Below, piece by piece: positions 26,340 to 36,170 of a stretch of 64,000 nucleotides of DNA. Position numbers and translations under genes: made by a program. The notes below the pieces were generated by a model. That model searched no databases, was not told the origin of the DNA, and saw only the letters and a program-made list of their open reading frames with translations. The DNA comes from Actinorugispora endophytica (lineage in GTDB: Bacteria > Actinomycetota > Actinomycetes > Streptosporangiales > Streptosporangiaceae): assembly GCF_004363075.1 (NCBI RefSeq), contig NZ_SNYN01000006.1:210044-274043 (forward strand), given 5' to 3'. How positions within the stretch are numbered: position 1 is the stretch's first letter; each line of letters starts with the position of its first letter.

Positions 26340-26383
26340 TCTTCCTTGGAAGAGAATTTAGCGCCGAATCCGGAAACACGCAA
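26340..26383 (-). promoter_or_regulatory. yceI promoter and MarR operator candidate
   Basis: On the minus strand TTGCGT (26378-26383), a 17-nt spacer and TAAATT (26355-26360) form a good promoter for yceI. Immediately downstream, covering the expected transcription start, is the inverted repeat TCTTCC-TT-GGAAGA (26340-26353). The position is ideal for repression by the divergently encoded MarR protein. Confidence 0.6.
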
Positions 26384-26384
26384 G

Positions 26385-26390
26385 TACGAT
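26385..26390 (+). promoter_or_regulatory. -10 element of leaderless marR transcript
   Basis: TACGAT ends 7 nt before the ATG of the marR gene and no ribosome-binding site intervenes, the leaderless arrangement also seen at rpe and the SseB-domain gene. It overlaps the upstream edge of the divergent yceI promoter, so both could be controlled together. Confidence 0.45.
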
Positions 26391-26397
26391 TGCCGCC

Positions 26398-26865
26398 ATG
26401 AACGCGGTCAACTGGCTCGACGCGAGGGAGCAGCGCGTCTGGCGCGGTTTTCTCGCCGTCAACTCCCTGCTCCAGGAACGTCTCGACCGGGATCTGCAGC
26501 GCCGGGACGGGTTCACGCTCGTGGAGTACGCGATCCTGGTCCACCTCTCCGAAGCCGAGGGGCGGCGCATGCGCATGCGGAGTCTCGCCGACACCGTGAT
26601 CGTCTCCAAGAGCCGCCTGTCCCACCAGGTCACGCGTCTGGAGAAGGACGGGTACGTGCGGCGGGAGAGCTGCGAGGAGGACCGGCGCGGCTCCTGGGCG
26701 GTGCTCACCCCCGAAGGGCTCAAGGCACTGCGCGGGGCCGCGCCCGGCCACGTCTCCGAGGTCAGGGCGAACCTGTTCGACCGGCTCACCGACGAGCAGG
26801 TCGACTCCCTCGGCGAGATCATGGCGGTCCTGGAAGAGGGGCTGCGCGGCGACTCGACCGCTTGA
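26398..26865 (+). CDS. MarR-family transcriptional regulator
   Basis: A 155-aa winged-helix regulator. The N-terminal dimerisation helix (ARE QRVWRGFLAVNSLLQERL) is followed by the DNA-binding domain: LVEYAILVHLSEAEGRRMRM, recognition helix in VIVSKSRLSHQVTRLEKDGY and the wing RRESCEEDRRGSWAVLTPEG. Such proteins bind as dimers to short palindromes and release DNA on binding small phenolic or lipid ligands or on Cys oxidation; a single Cys lies at the start of the wing (RESCEEDR). The only Cys at that position makes redox sensing conceivable. Divergent from yceI, which is the obvious target; autoregulation is likely. Confidence 0.9.
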   Translation: MNAVNWLDAREQRVWRGFLAVNSLLQERLDRDLQRRDGFTLVEYAILVHLSEAEGRRMRMRSLADTVIVSKSRLSHQVTRLEKDGYVRRESCEEDRRGSWAVLTPEGLKALRGAAPGHVSEVRANLFDRLTDEQVDSLGEIMAVLEEGLRGDSTA

Positions 26866-26921
26866 GGGCCGAAACACCGGTTTTCGGCGGGAGGAGCTCG
26901 GCTCCGCGGGGGTGGAGCAAG

Positions 26922-26927
26922 TAGAGT
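26922..26927 (+). promoter_or_regulatory. -10 element of leaderless SseB-domain gene
   Basis: TAGAGT ends 7 nt before the GTG at 26935, with no Shine-Dalgarno between. Third occurrence of this arrangement in the window. Confidence 0.45.
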
Positions 26928-26934
26928 CACGCAC

Positions 26935-27639
26935 GTGACCGGACCGACCATCATTGGCGCCCAGAGCTTCCGTGACGACGACGGAAGCGTCGACCCCGAC
27001 GTGCGAGAGAAGCTCGACGCCTACGCCCAGGGGAGTATCGGCGACCGCCAGGTACTGGCGGCGCTGGGGCCCGCCCGGCTGCTGGTCCCGGTCGTCGCGA
27101 TGGCGACCGAGGTCGAGGAGGGCGAGGACGGCCTCCGGCGCGACAAGAAGAGCGAAGTCGTGATGCCGGTCCTGGTCGGCAAGGACGGGCGCCGCGGCGT
27201 GCTCGCCTTCAGCTCCGTGGACACCGTCAAGCGCTGGCGCGAGGACGCCCGGCCGATCCCGGTCACCACCCTGGACGCCTGCCGCGCCGCCATCGACGAC
27301 GGGGCCGACGCCGTCGTCGTGGACGTGGCCGGGCCCGTGACCTACGCGATCCAGGGGCGCTTCCTGACCAGCCTGGCCGAGCACGGACGGGTGCCCGAGC
27401 CCAAGGAGGACCCCCAGATCCTCTCGCTGATCTACCGCGTCACGCACACCGAGTTCGGGATCGAGCGCGTCCGCATCCACGACTCCAAGCACGCCGACAT
27501 CGGCGTCCGGCTGGAACTGGACCGGCGCGACGACGAGTCCATCCGCCGCGTGGCCGAGCGCCTCGCCGCCGAACTCGCCGTCATGCTGCCCGGCGGCGTC
27601 GAGCTGAGCGCCGTGGTCCGCGCCCGCCGCGAGGGCTGA
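26935..27639 (+). CDS. SseB-family protein
   Basis: A 234-aa protein with an SseB N-terminal domain (PF07179 type): RQVLAALGPARLLVPVVAMA, VVMPVLVGKDGRRGVLAFSS, DTVKRWREDARPIPVTTLDA and DGADAVVVDVAGPVTYAIQG. The C-terminal 80 residues (VYRVTHTEFGIERVRIHD region, then RRDDESIRRVAERLAAELAV) form a second alpha/beta unit common in actinobacterial members. Despite the family name there is no type III secretion here; actinobacterial SseB proteins are of unknown function. Translation starts at GTG 26935, probably leaderless. It stands alone between marR and a large repeat element. Confidence 0.8.
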   Translation: MTGPTIIGAQSFRDDDGSVDPDVREKLDAYAQGSIGDRQVLAALGPARLLVPVVAMATEVEEGEDGLRRDKKSEVVMPVLVGKDGRRGVLAFSSVDTVKRWREDARPIPVTTLDACRAAIDDGADAVVVDVAGPVTYAIQGRFLTSLAEHGRVPEPKEDPQILSLIYRVTHTEFGIERVRIHDSKHADIGVRLELDRRDDESIRRVAERLAAELAVMLPGGVELSAVVRARREG

Positions 27640-27697
27640 CGGGCCCCGGCCGCCGCGGCCCACCGGATCGCGGCATCCCGCCGGCGACCTCGGGAAG

Positions 27698-28121
27698 CTC
27701 CGGCGCGGGGGTGATTCTTGTACCGGTGGTTCGGGGGGCTTCCGGCCTCACGTCACGCGGATCACAAGATGACAGCAGGCGGCGACGGCGGGTGCGGGTC
27801 GAGGCCGCGCCCACGACGTCCGTTTCGCGTGGTTTTCGTTGGTGATCTTGCGGTTCCCCCCCCCGAAGTCAAGGTTTCCGGAGGGGGGAACAGCAAGATC
27901 ACCGGACATTCGAGGGCCGGTTCCGCCCTTGCTCGGAATGATCATGGGCTTTCCGCCCTTCCAGGCCCCGAAACGGGCGGAAAGCCCACGACCGTCAACG
28001 GAACCCTCACGCAACGGACATGATGGGCGCGGCCCCGACCCGCCCCCGCCGTCGCCGCCTGCCGTAACAGGCCCCGAGCGGACCCTGCTCCAACAGAGCC
28101 CGAACCACCCCCGCGCCGGAG
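27698..28121. repeat. MITE-like intergenic element, copy 2 (424 bp, most complete)
   Basis: Perfect 16-bp terminal inverted repeats CTCCGGCGCGGGGGTG (27698-27713) and CACCCCCGCGCCGGAG (28106-28121). The left part (27768-27840, with GGCGGCGACGGCGGGTGCGG) is the inverse of the right part (28010-28075), so the ends form a long cruciform. Two nested hairpins lie inside: one with GGTGATCTTGC/GCAAGATCACC arms near 27840-27903, and a perfect 13-bp stem GGGCTTTCCGCCC (27946-27958 and 27975-27987). It fills the 501-nt gap 27640-28140 and ends 19 nt before the prepilin peptidase start codon. No credible coding sequence inside. Confidence 0.85.
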
Positions 28122-28140
28122 ACTCCATAGAGTTCACCTC

Positions 28141-28938
28141 ATGCCCCCCTCCTCGGATCTTCTTCTCGGCCTCGGGCTGGCGCTGTCGGGTGCTGCCCTG
28201 GCCGTCTTCGTCGGGCGGACGGTTCCGCTGTTCCAGGCGTACGAGCCCGATCCGGACAGCGAGTCCGGGCCGCCTCCCCCGACCTTCCCCGGATCGGGGC
28301 GGCGGGTGCCGTGGGCGCGCTGGTCGCCGCTGCCGTGGCGGCTCGTGGCGACCGGGCGCGCCCCCGACGGGGAGCGGGTGCGCGCGCCGCTGGACGCGGT
28401 GCTCGGCGCGGCCGCCGCGTTCGCCGCGGTGGGCGCCTCCTCGGCGCAGCGATCGGCCGCCGAGGTCGCGGCCCTGGCCTTCCTGGCGCTGTGGGGGGCG
28501 GTGCTGGCCGCTATCGACACCCGCACCAGGCGTCTGCCCAACCCCCTGGTGCTGCCCGCCTACCCGGTCGCGCTGGCCCTGCTGGCCGTCGCCGCCCTCA
28601 CCACCCCGGGCGGCCTCGACCAGGCCGCGGACGCGCTCGTCGGGATGGCCGGGCTGTGGGCGTTCTACTGGCTGCTGTGGTTCGTCTACCCGGCGGGCAT
28701 GGGCTGGGGCGACGTCAAGCTCTCCGGCCTGCTCGGCCTCTACCTGGGCTGGTCGGGCCTCGGCTCGGTGGTCAGCGGCACCTTCGCGGCCTTCCTGCTC
28801 TCGGCCTGCGTCGGCCTGGTGCTGATGGTGCTCGGCAGGGTCGGACGCGGGACCCAGATCCCCTTCGGGCCCTTCATGGTCGTCGGGGCTCTCGCCGTGA
28901 TCGTCGTGGGGGACCCGCTTCCGCTGCTCACAGGGTGA
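28141..28938 (+). CDS. Type IV prepilin peptidase (A24 family)
   Basis: A 265-aa integral membrane aspartyl peptidase. Both catalytic aspartates are present: VLAAIDTRTRRLPNPLVLPA (about residue 124) and GMGWGDVKLSGLLGLYLGWS (about residue 194, the GxGD motif). About seven hydrophobic helices are visible (LLLGLGLALSGAALAVFVGR at the N-terminus, FVVGALAVIVVGDPLPLL near the end). The N-terminal cysteine-rich methyltransferase domain of bifunctional PilD proteins is absent, so this is the peptidase-only, TadV/CpaA-like type used for Flp pili or competence pilins. No pilin gene is near. The start codon is preceded by a MITE-like element rather than a normal promoter region. aroC follows 44 nt later. 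Confidence 0.88.
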   Translation: MPPSSDLLLGLGLALSGAALAVFVGRTVPLFQAYEPDPDSESGPPPPTFPGSGRRVPWARWSPLPWRLVATGRAPDGERVRAPLDAVLGAAAAFAAVGASSAQRSAAEVAALAFLALWGAVLAAIDTRTRRLPNPLVLPAYPVALALLAVAALTTPGGLDQAADALVGMAGLWAFYWLLWFVYPAGMGWGDVKLSGLLGLYLGWSGLGSVVSGTFAAFLLSACVGLVLMVLGRVGRGTQIPFGPFMVVGALAVIVVGDPLPLLTG

Positions 28939-28982
28939 GACCGATGTCGGCTCCGGGCGCCGGGCATGGAAAGATCTAGGGC

Positions 28983-30164
28983 ATGTTGCGCTGGCTGACC
29001 GCTGGGGAGTCCCACGGACCGGCACTCGTCGCGATCCTGGAGGGCCTTCCGGCCGGTGTGTCCGTCTCCTCGGACGACATCGCCGCCGCGTTGCTCCGCC
29101 GCCGCGCCGGGTACGGTCGGGGAGCCCGTATGAAATTCGAGCAGGACGAGGTCTCCGTCATCGGGGGCGTCCGCCACGGCCGCACCCTGGGCGGACCGGT
29201 GGCCATCGAGGTGGGGAACACCGAGTGGCCCAAGTGGGAGAAGGTGATGTCTCCCGACCCGGTCCCCGCCGAGGTGCTCGACGGGATCGCGCGCAACGCG
29301 CCGCTGACCCGTCCCCGGCCCGGGCACGCCGACCTCGTCGGCATGCAGAAGTACGGCCACGACGAGGCCCGCCCGGTCCTGGAGCGCGCCAGCGCCCGGG
29401 AGACCGCGGCCCGCGTCGCCGTCGGCGAGGTCGCCCGGCGGTTCCTCCGCCAGGCCCTGGGCATCGAGGTCCTCAGCCACGTGGTCTCCATGGGAGAGGT
29501 CGCCGTCCCCGAGGACGCGCCGCGGCCCGGTCCCGAGGACCTGGACCGCGTGGACTCCGACCCGGTCCGCTGCTTCGACCCCGGGACCAGCGCCCGCATG
29601 GTCGCCGAGGTCGACGACACCCGCAAGACCGGCGACACCCTCGGCGGCGTCGTCGAGGTCCTGGCCTACGGCCTGCCGCCGGGGCTGGGCAGCCACGTCC
29701 ACTGGGACCGCCGCCTCGACGCGCGCCTGGCCGGAGCCCTCATGGGCATCCAGGCCATCAAGGGAGTGGAGGTCGGCGACGGCTTCCGCACCGCCGCGCG
29801 GCGGGGCTCCGCCGCGCACGACGAGATCGAGCCCGGCGAAGGCGGCGTGCGCCGCCGCACCAACCGCGCGGGCGGCGTCGAAGGCGGTATGAGCACCGGG
29901 GACCCGCTGCGCGTGCGCGCGGCGATGAAGCCCATCGCCACCGTGCCGCGCGCTCTGGACACCATCGACGTGGCCACCGGCGAGACCGCCCAGGCCCACC
30001 ACCAGCGCAGCGACGTCACGGCCGTCCCGGCCGCGGGCGTGGTCGCCGAGGCCATGGTCGCCCTGGTCCTGGCCGAGGCCGCCATCGAGAAGTTCGGCGG
30101 CGACTCGGTTCCCGAGACCGCCCGCAACCTGCGCGGCTACCTGGAATCGCTGACCATCAGGTAG
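28983..30164 (+). CDS. aroC: Chorismate synthase
   Basis: Converts EPSP to chorismate using reduced FMN; last step of the shikimate pathway. The protein is 393 aa with the classic [20 protein letters not shown] start. Conserved blocks: [106 protein letters not shown] and [20 protein letters not shown]. These include the phosphate and FMN-binding arginines and the His of the GESHG motif. First gene of an aroC-aroK-aroB block on one strand; the gap to aroK is 34 nt with a good ribosome-binding site. Confidence 0.98.
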   Translation: MLRWLTAGESHGPALVAILEGLPAGVSVSSDDIAAALLRRRAGYGRGARMKFEQDEVSVIGGVRHGRTLGGPVAIEVGNTEWPKWEKVMSPDPVPAEVLDGIARNAPLTRPRPGHADLVGMQKYGHDEARPVLERASARETAARVAVGEVARRFLRQALGIEVLSHVVSMGEVAVPEDAPRPGPEDLDRVDSDPVRCFDPGTSARMVAEVDDTRKTGDTLGGVVEVLAYGLPPGLGSHVHWDRRLDARLAGALMGIQAIKGVEVGDGFRTAARRGSAAHDEIEPGEGGVRRRTNRAGGVEGGMSTGDPLRVRAAMKPIATVPRALDTIDVATGETAQAHHQRSDVTAVPAAGVVAEAMVALVLAEAAIEKFGGDSVPETARNLRGYLESLTIR

Positions 30165-31820
<1,656 letters not shown>

Positions 31821-31916
31821 ACTGGCCTCTCAGGGCGTGTTCCGGCTCTTCGCGACATAAGAGGCCCGCCCGGCTCGCGCCGGGAGCGGCGTGCGCCGGA
31901 ACACCGAGACTCCTGC

Positions 31917-31979
31917 CGCGTGCGTCGCGGCGCCCCGTAGGGCGCGGGCGGCCGCGGCACGCGGATCACCGAATTTTTC
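31917..31979 (+). terminator. Structured region with T-run between aroB and efp
   Basis: CCGCGTGC (31917-31924) pairs with GCACGCGG (31957-31964), enclosing a GCGCCC-CGTA-GGGCGC hairpin (31930-31945). A TTTTT run follows about 10 nt later (31974-31979), just before the efp ribosome-binding site. It may be the aro terminator or a 5' leader structure of efp. Confidence 0.4.
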
Positions 31980-32006
31980 GCCTTACTGCTTGGAGAGACG
32001 ACCGAA

Positions 32007-32570
32007 GTGGCGACGACGAACGACCTCAAGAACGGCATCACTCTGAAGCTCGACGGCGGCGAGCTCTGGAGCGTCGTTGAATTCCAGCACGTCAAGCCGG
32101 GCAAAGGCGGCGCCTTCGTGCGCACCAAGCTGAAGAACGTCACGTCCGGCAAGGTCGTGGACAAGACCTTCAACGCGGGCGTCAAGGTGGAGGTCGCCAA
32201 CGTCGACCGCCGCGACATGCAGTACCTCTACGCCGACGACGAGTCCTACGTGTTCATGGACACCGAGACCTACGACCAGCTCTACATCCCGCGCGAGGTC
32301 GTCGGCAAGAACGCCGACTACCTGCTGGAGAGCGCCACCGCGGTCGTCGCCGTCAACGAGGGCAACCCGCTCTACATCGAGCTGCCCGCCTCGGTCGAGA
32401 TGGTCATCTCCCAGACCGACCCCGGCCTGCAGGGCGACCGCTCCACCGGCGGCACCAAGCCCGCCACCCTGGAGACCGGCGCCGTCATCCAGGTGCCGCT
32501 GTTCATCAGCACCGGCGAGAAGATCAAGGTCGACACCCGTTCCGGTGATTACCTGGGCCGCGTCAACTGA
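32007..32570 (+). CDS. efp: Elongation factor P
   Basis: Rescues ribosomes stalled at polyproline stretches. The protein is 187 aa from GTG 32007 behind GGAGAG. Domain I carries the exposed loop [18 protein letters not shown] with the functional Lys at the tip; domains II and III follow ([20 protein letters not shown] and [18 protein letters not shown] with the conserved C-terminal signature [14 protein letters not shown]). The tip is PGKGGA rather than PGRGGA, as expected for actinobacteria without EpmA/EarP modification genes nearby. The final TGA overlaps the nusB ATG by one base. Confidence 0.98.
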   Translation: MATTNDLKNGITLKLDGGELWSVVEFQHVKPGKGGAFVRTKLKNVTSGKVVDKTFNAGVKVEVANVDRRDMQYLYADDESYVFMDTETYDQLYIPREVVGKNADYLLESATAVVAVNEGNPLYIELPASVEMVISQTDPGLQGDRSTGGTKPATLETGAVIQVPLFISTGEKIKVDTRSGDYLGRVN

Positions 32571-32983
32571 TGAGCGGAGCACGACGAAAGGCCCGCCGGC
32601 GCGCGGTGGAAGTGCTGTACGAGGCCGAACTCCGCGGGGTCACCGTCGAGAAGGTGATCCAGCGCCGCCGGATCCAGACCGAACCGCCGATCAACGAGTT
32701 CACCGAGCGGCTCGCCGCCGCGGTGGACGAGCGGCGCGGGCGGATCGACGAACTCCTCGACGCCTACGCCATCGGCTGGACGCTGGAGCGCATGCCGGTG
32801 GTCGACCGGAACATCCTGCGGATGGGCGCCTACGAGCTGCTGTGGGCCGAGGACATCCCCGACGGGGTCGCGATCGCCGAGGCGGTGGCGGTGGCCAAGG
32901 AGCTGTCCACCGACGAATCGCCCACCTTCATCAACGGCCTGCTCTCGCGGCTGATGGAGAACAAGGCCTCGCTCGCCCTGTAG
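32570..32983 (+). CDS. nusB: Transcription antitermination factor NusB
   Basis: A 137-aa all-helical RNA-binding protein that joins NusE/S10 on boxA RNA in rRNA antitermination. The arginine-rich N-terminus [20 protein letters not shown] and the conserved segment ERMPVVDRNILRMGAYELLW are diagnostic, followed by IPDGVAIAEAVAVAKELSTD and SPTFINGLLSRLM. Its start overlaps the efp stop (TGATG), so efp-nusB are translationally coupled as in many Gram-positive genomes. The basic N-terminal helix supplies the RNA contact surface. Confidence 0.97.
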   Translation: MSGARRKARRRAVEVLYEAELRGVTVEKVIQRRRIQTEPPINEFTERLAAAVDERRGRIDELLDAYAIGWTLERMPVVDRNILRMGAYELLWAEDIPDGVAIAEAVAVAKELSTDESPTFINGLLSRLMENKASLAL

Positions 32984-33009
32984 GGCGGGGGCAGGGAAAG
33001 GACCCGTTC

Positions 33010-33789
33010 GTGTCAGACCCGCTCGGCGCCGTCGCCGCCGCGTCCACCGGTTCCAGGCGCGCCGCCAACGTCGCGCGCACCGCCGTGCTCTGGGAGGTGC
33101 TGAGCGCCGAACTGGCCCGGGCCGGCGAGGGGGCCGACGGCCCGCTGGAGATCGTCGACGCGGGGGGCGGCACCGGCGGTGCCGCCGTTCCGCTCGCCGC
33201 CCTCGGGCACCGCGTGACCGTCGTGGACCCCAGCCCCGACTCACTGGCCGCGCTGGAGCGCCGCGCCGCCGAGGCGGGGGTCCGGGTGCGCGGGGTCCAG
33301 GGCGACACCCGGGACCTGCGCGACCTGCTTCCCGGGGACCACGCCCACCTGGTCCTCGTGCACAACGTCCTGGAGTACGTGGACGACCCGCTCGCCGCGC
33401 TGCGCGACGTCGTGGCCGTCACCCGGCCCGGCGGGGCGGTCAGCCTGCTCGCAGCCAACGCCGTGGCCGCGGTGCTGCACCGGGCCCTCGCCGGGCACCT
33501 GGCCGACGCGCTGGCCCTGCTCGACTCGCCCGACGGCCGGTGGGGGCGGGGCGACCCGATGCCGCGCCGCTTCACCGCCGAGGGGGTCGTCGCGCTGGCC
33601 CACGAGGCGGGGCTCCCCGTGGCGGAGCTGTGCGGGGTCCGGGTCCTGGGCGACCTGCTGCCCGGCCGGGTCTTCGAGGACCCGCAGGTCCCCGACACGC
33701 TCGTGGCGCTGGAGAGGGCCGCCTCGGCCCATCCGGAGCTGTCCGGCATCGCCACCCAGCTGCACGTGCTGGCGCGTCGGCCGGACTGA
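33010..33789 (+). CDS. Class I SAM-dependent methyltransferase (SmtA/CmoM-like)
   Basis: A 259-aa Rossmann methyltransferase. GTG 33010 (VSDPLGAVAAASTG) has AAAGGA 7 nt upstream; the frame is open further back but lies inside nusB. SAM motif I is LEIVDAGGGTGGAAVPLAAL, the acidic residue that binds the ribose lies in VTVVDPSPDSLAALERRAAE, motif III is VQGDTRDLRDLLPGDHAHLV, and motif IV is LVHNVLEYVDDPLAALRDVV. RPGGAVSLLAANAVA and a C-terminal alpha/beta part follow. It resembles CmoM-type tRNA methyltransferases and general SmtA proteins. Substrate unknown. It follows nusB after 26 nt and probably shares its transcript. Confidence 0.82.
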   Translation: MSDPLGAVAAASTGSRRAANVARTAVLWEVLSAELARAGEGADGPLEIVDAGGGTGGAAVPLAALGHRVTVVDPSPDSLAALERRAAEAGVRVRGVQGDTRDLRDLLPGDHAHLVLVHNVLEYVDDPLAALRDVVAVTRPGGAVSLLAANAVAAVLHRALAGHLADALALLDSPDGRWGRGDPMPRRFTAEGVVALAHEAGLPVAELCGVRVLGDLLPGRVFEDPQVPDTLVALERAASAHPELSGIATQLHVLARRPD

Positions 33790-33874
33790 CCGGAATCCGC
33801 CGTCGCGGTGTCCGCGCCGCTCGGTGGAACGGCGGGGTGGGAGCGGTTCGGGTGGGAAGTCCAGGAGGTGTCCC

Positions 33875-35146
33875 ATGAGTCGGCGGCAGCTCGAGCGCGG
33901 CCGGGCCGTGCGCGGGACGGTGACCGCGGACGGCATCGCGCCCCTCGGCCGGGCGGACCCCGACGACGCCGACTGCGTCGTCCTGCACATCGACATGGAC
34001 GCCTTCTTCACCAGCGTCGAGGAGCTGCGCAGCCCCGGGCTCCGGGGGCGCCCGGTGATCGTCGGCGGCACCGGACCGCGCGGGGTCGTGGCCGCCGCCA
34101 ACTACCCGGCCCGCGAGTACGGCGTGCACTCGGCGATGCCCATGTCCAGGGCCCTGCGGATGTGCCCGGACGCGGTCGTGCGCCCGCCCGACGGCGCCGC
34201 CTACCGGCGGGTCTCCGCGGCCGTCATGGACATCCTGCGCTCGGTCACCCCCGAGGTGGAGCAGCTGTCCGTGGACGAGGCGTTTCTGGACGTGTCGGGC
34301 GCGCGCCGCCGCCTCGGCGGCCCGGTGCGGATCGCCGAGCTCATCCGCTCCCGCGTCCACGGGGAGCAGGGCCTCACCTGCTCGGTCGGGGTCGCGGCCA
34401 CCAAGTTCGCCGCGAAGCTCGCCTCCACCCGGTGCAAGCCCGACGGACTGCTGCTCATCCCCACCGCGCACGTCGCCGCCTTCCTGCACCCGCTGCCCGT
34501 CGGGGCGCTGTGGGGCGTGGGGGACAAGACCGAGCAGGCCCTCAGACGCCTGGGTCTGCGCACGGTCGGCGACGTCGCGCGCACGCCGCCCGAGACGCTG
34601 CGCCACGAACTGGGCCAGGCGCTGGGCGCGCACCTCGCCGAACTGGCGTGGGGGCGCGACCCCCGCCCCGTCACCACCGAGACCGCCGACAAGAGCGTCG
34701 GCGCGGAGGAGACCTTCGACAGCGACGTGCGCGATCCCGAGACGATCCGCCGCGAACTGCTGCGCCTCACGGAGAAGGTCGCGCGGCGGCTGCGCGCGAG
34801 CGGGCAGGCCGGGCGCACGGTCGTGGTCAAGCTGCGCCGCGCCGACTTCCGCACCGTCACCCGGTCGCGCACCCTGGGCGAGCCCACCGACGTGGCCCGG
34901 GAGGTCTTCACCGCGGCCGGGGAGCTGTACGAGGCCTCGGGGCTGTCGGGGGTGCCGCTGCGGCTGGTGGGGGTGCGGATGGAGGGCCTGGTGCCCGCCG
35001 GGCAGATCCACCACCAGTTGGCGCTGGACGAGCCGGACCAGGGGTGGCGGGCCGCCGAGCGGGTCCAGGACGAGGTGATCCGCCGGTTCGGCGCCGGGGC
35101 GATCGGCCCGGCGGCGTTGGCGTTTCGTGATGAAGACGACGTATGA
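33875..35146 (+). CDS. dinB: DNA polymerase IV (Y family)
   Basis: Error-prone translesion polymerase, 423 aa, starting at ATG 33875 behind GGAGG. Palm and finger motifs: VVLHIDMDAFFTSVEELRSP (two metal-binding Asp), YPAREYGVHSAMPMSRALRM, VTPEVEQLSVDEAFLDVSGA (third acidic pair in SVDEAF) and TCSVGVAATKFAAKLASTRC. Helix-hairpin-helix thumb residues are in LWGVGDKTEQALRRLGLRTV, and the little-finger domain covers about residues 260-400. The C-terminus lacks an obvious beta-clamp-binding QxxLxLF; QLALDEPDQ near 390 may be a weak version. In this genome type dinB commonly precedes the DUF3040-mraZ region. I see no LexA box upstream. Confidence 0.95.
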   Translation: MSRRQLERGRAVRGTVTADGIAPLGRADPDDADCVVLHIDMDAFFTSVEELRSPGLRGRPVIVGGTGPRGVVAAANYPAREYGVHSAMPMSRALRMCPDAVVRPPDGAAYRRVSAAVMDILRSVTPEVEQLSVDEAFLDVSGARRRLGGPVRIAELIRSRVHGEQGLTCSVGVAATKFAAKLASTRCKPDGLLLIPTAHVAAFLHPLPVGALWGVGDKTEQALRRLGLRTVGDVARTPPETLRHELGQALGAHLAELAWGRDPRPVTTETADKSVGAEETFDSDVRDPETIRRELLRLTEKVARRLRASGQAGRTVVVKLRRADFRTVTRSRTLGEPTDVAREVFTAAGELYEASGLSGVPLRLVGVRMEGLVPAGQIHHQLALDEPDQGWRAAERVQDEVIRRFGAGAIGPAALAFRDEDDV

Positions 35147-35320
35147 TCCGGCATCTTTCCGCGCCGGTTCGCGTTGCACGTGTCAGGGACGACCGGGGAG
35201 CCACCCCGGTCCGCGACGGTTCCCCAGGTCCAAGGGGAGAGAAGGACGGAGGTCCCGTGAGAGCCGGTGTAGTCGGGGGTACTGTGGTCGATGTGGGTGG
35301 TCCAGGCGCGCATCTTTTCT

Positions 35321-35349
35321 TTTCACCGAGCGCTAAGTCCCCGTATTCT
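35321..35349 (+). promoter_or_regulatory. Promoter of the DUF3040 gene
   Basis: TTTCAC (35321-35326), a 17-nt spacer and TATTCT (35344-35349) lie about 75 nt before the DUF3040 start codon. CCCC-AACC-GGGG followed by TTTTT (about 35391-35411) just before the ribosome-binding site could act as a small attenuator or hide the site. Confidence 0.5.
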
Positions 35350-35422
35350 GGGCATACCACTGGCCATCAGATTGTTGTTCAGCACCCGTTGCCCCAACCG
35401 GGGACTGTTTTTGGGAGGCGCC

Positions 35423-35806
35423 GTGCCGCTCTCTGAACATGAGCAGCGCATGCTCGAGCAGATCGAGCGGGCGCTGTACGCGGAGGACCCGAAGTTCGCG
35501 AACACCGTTCGGCAGACGAACCCGCAGGTCCACTACAAGCGCCGGCTAATCAAGGCTTCTATCGGCTTCGTGGTTGGCATCTGCCTCCTGCTCGGAGGGA
35601 TGGTCTTCCAGGCGGTTCCGGTCAGCGTCGCCGGTTTCATCGTCATGCTGGCATGCGCGCTGTGGGGCCTGTCCGGGTGGCGGCGGGCCGCCGGCGGGCA
35701 GACCGAGAGCGATCAGGCAACGGTCCGGCAGCGCAAGCAGCAGCGCCCCGGAATGATGAACCGCTTCGAGGAGCGCTGGCGCCGCCGCCAGGAGGGCGAG
35801 CACTAG
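35423..35806 (+). CDS. DUF3040 membrane protein
   Basis: A 127-aa protein starting at GTG 35423 behind GGGAGG. The N-terminus VPLSEHEQRMLEQIERALYAEDPKFA is the hallmark of the actinobacterial DUF3040 family. Two hydrophobic helices follow (KASIGFVVGICLLLGGMVFQ and VSVAGFIVMLACALWGLSGW, about residues 50-95), then a charged Arg/Gln-rich tail (MMNRFEERWRRRQEGEH). Members of this family are found next to mraZ and dinB in many actinomycetes; function unknown. A long perfect terminator hairpin begins 42 nt after the stop, so it is its own transcription unit. Confidence 0.9.
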   Translation: MPLSEHEQRMLEQIERALYAEDPKFANTVRQTNPQVHYKRRLIKASIGFVVGICLLLGGMVFQAVPVSVAGFIVMLACALWGLSGWRRAAGGQTESDQATVRQRKQQRPGMMNRFEERWRRRQEGEH

Positions 35807-35848
35807 CCGGACAGGTGACACCCCGCCGGAGGGCGGGTTCTCCTCCGA

Positions 35849-35892
35849 CAACGCGAGTGGGCCGCGGTGCGAACCGCGGCCCACTCGCGTTG
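35849..35892 (+). terminator. Strong terminator after DUF3040 gene
   Basis: A perfect 20-bp stem (CAACGCGAGTGGGCCGCGGT and its complement at 35873-35892) with a GCGA loop, followed by GTTT. Very stable; it also borders the MITE-like element that begins next to it. Confidence 0.8.
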
Positions 35893-36163
35893 GTTTCCGG
35901 CGTGGCGGTTGTTCGGGGCCCGGGGAACCGCGGATTCGCGGGCCGGTCCCGCCCTCGCTCGGAATGATCACGGGCTTTCCGCCCTTCCCGGCCCCGAGAC
36001 GGGCAGAAAGCCCAAGACCGTCGACGAAACCCCCACGCAGCGGACGCCGTGGGCGCGGCCCCGACCCGCACCCGTCGCCGCCGCCCGCCGTCACCTCGCG
36101 ATCCGCGTGGCGTGAGGCCGAAAGGTCCCCGAAGCACCGCCGCCCGAACCACCCCCGCGCCGG
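35893..36163. repeat. MITE-like intergenic element, copy 3
   Basis: Shares with copy 2 the block CGCTCGGAATGATCA (35955-35969), the hairpin GGGCTTTCCGCCC/GGGCAGAAAGCCC (35972-35984 and 36001-36013), the flank GTGGGCGCGGCCCCGACCCG and the right terminal repeat CCACCCCCGCGCCGG (36149-36163). The right part also contains GATCCGCGTGGCGTGAGGCC, the inverse of the left arm of copy 2. The left terminal repeat is not recognisable; the left boundary is placed at the DUF3040 terminator. It fills the convergent gap before the transglutaminase gene. Confidence 0.75.
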
Positions 36164-36170
36164 GGCTTCC

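Noticed and set aside
27748..29025. Minus-strand frame crossing the MITE-like element and the prepilin peptidase gene
   Set aside because: Its translated similarity to frames at 20150 and 35546 comes entirely from the shared non-coding repeat, not from a protein family.
35143..35436. 97-codon frame after dinB
   Set aside because: Overlaps the dinB stop and the DUF3040 promoter; no start signal and no recognisable sequence.
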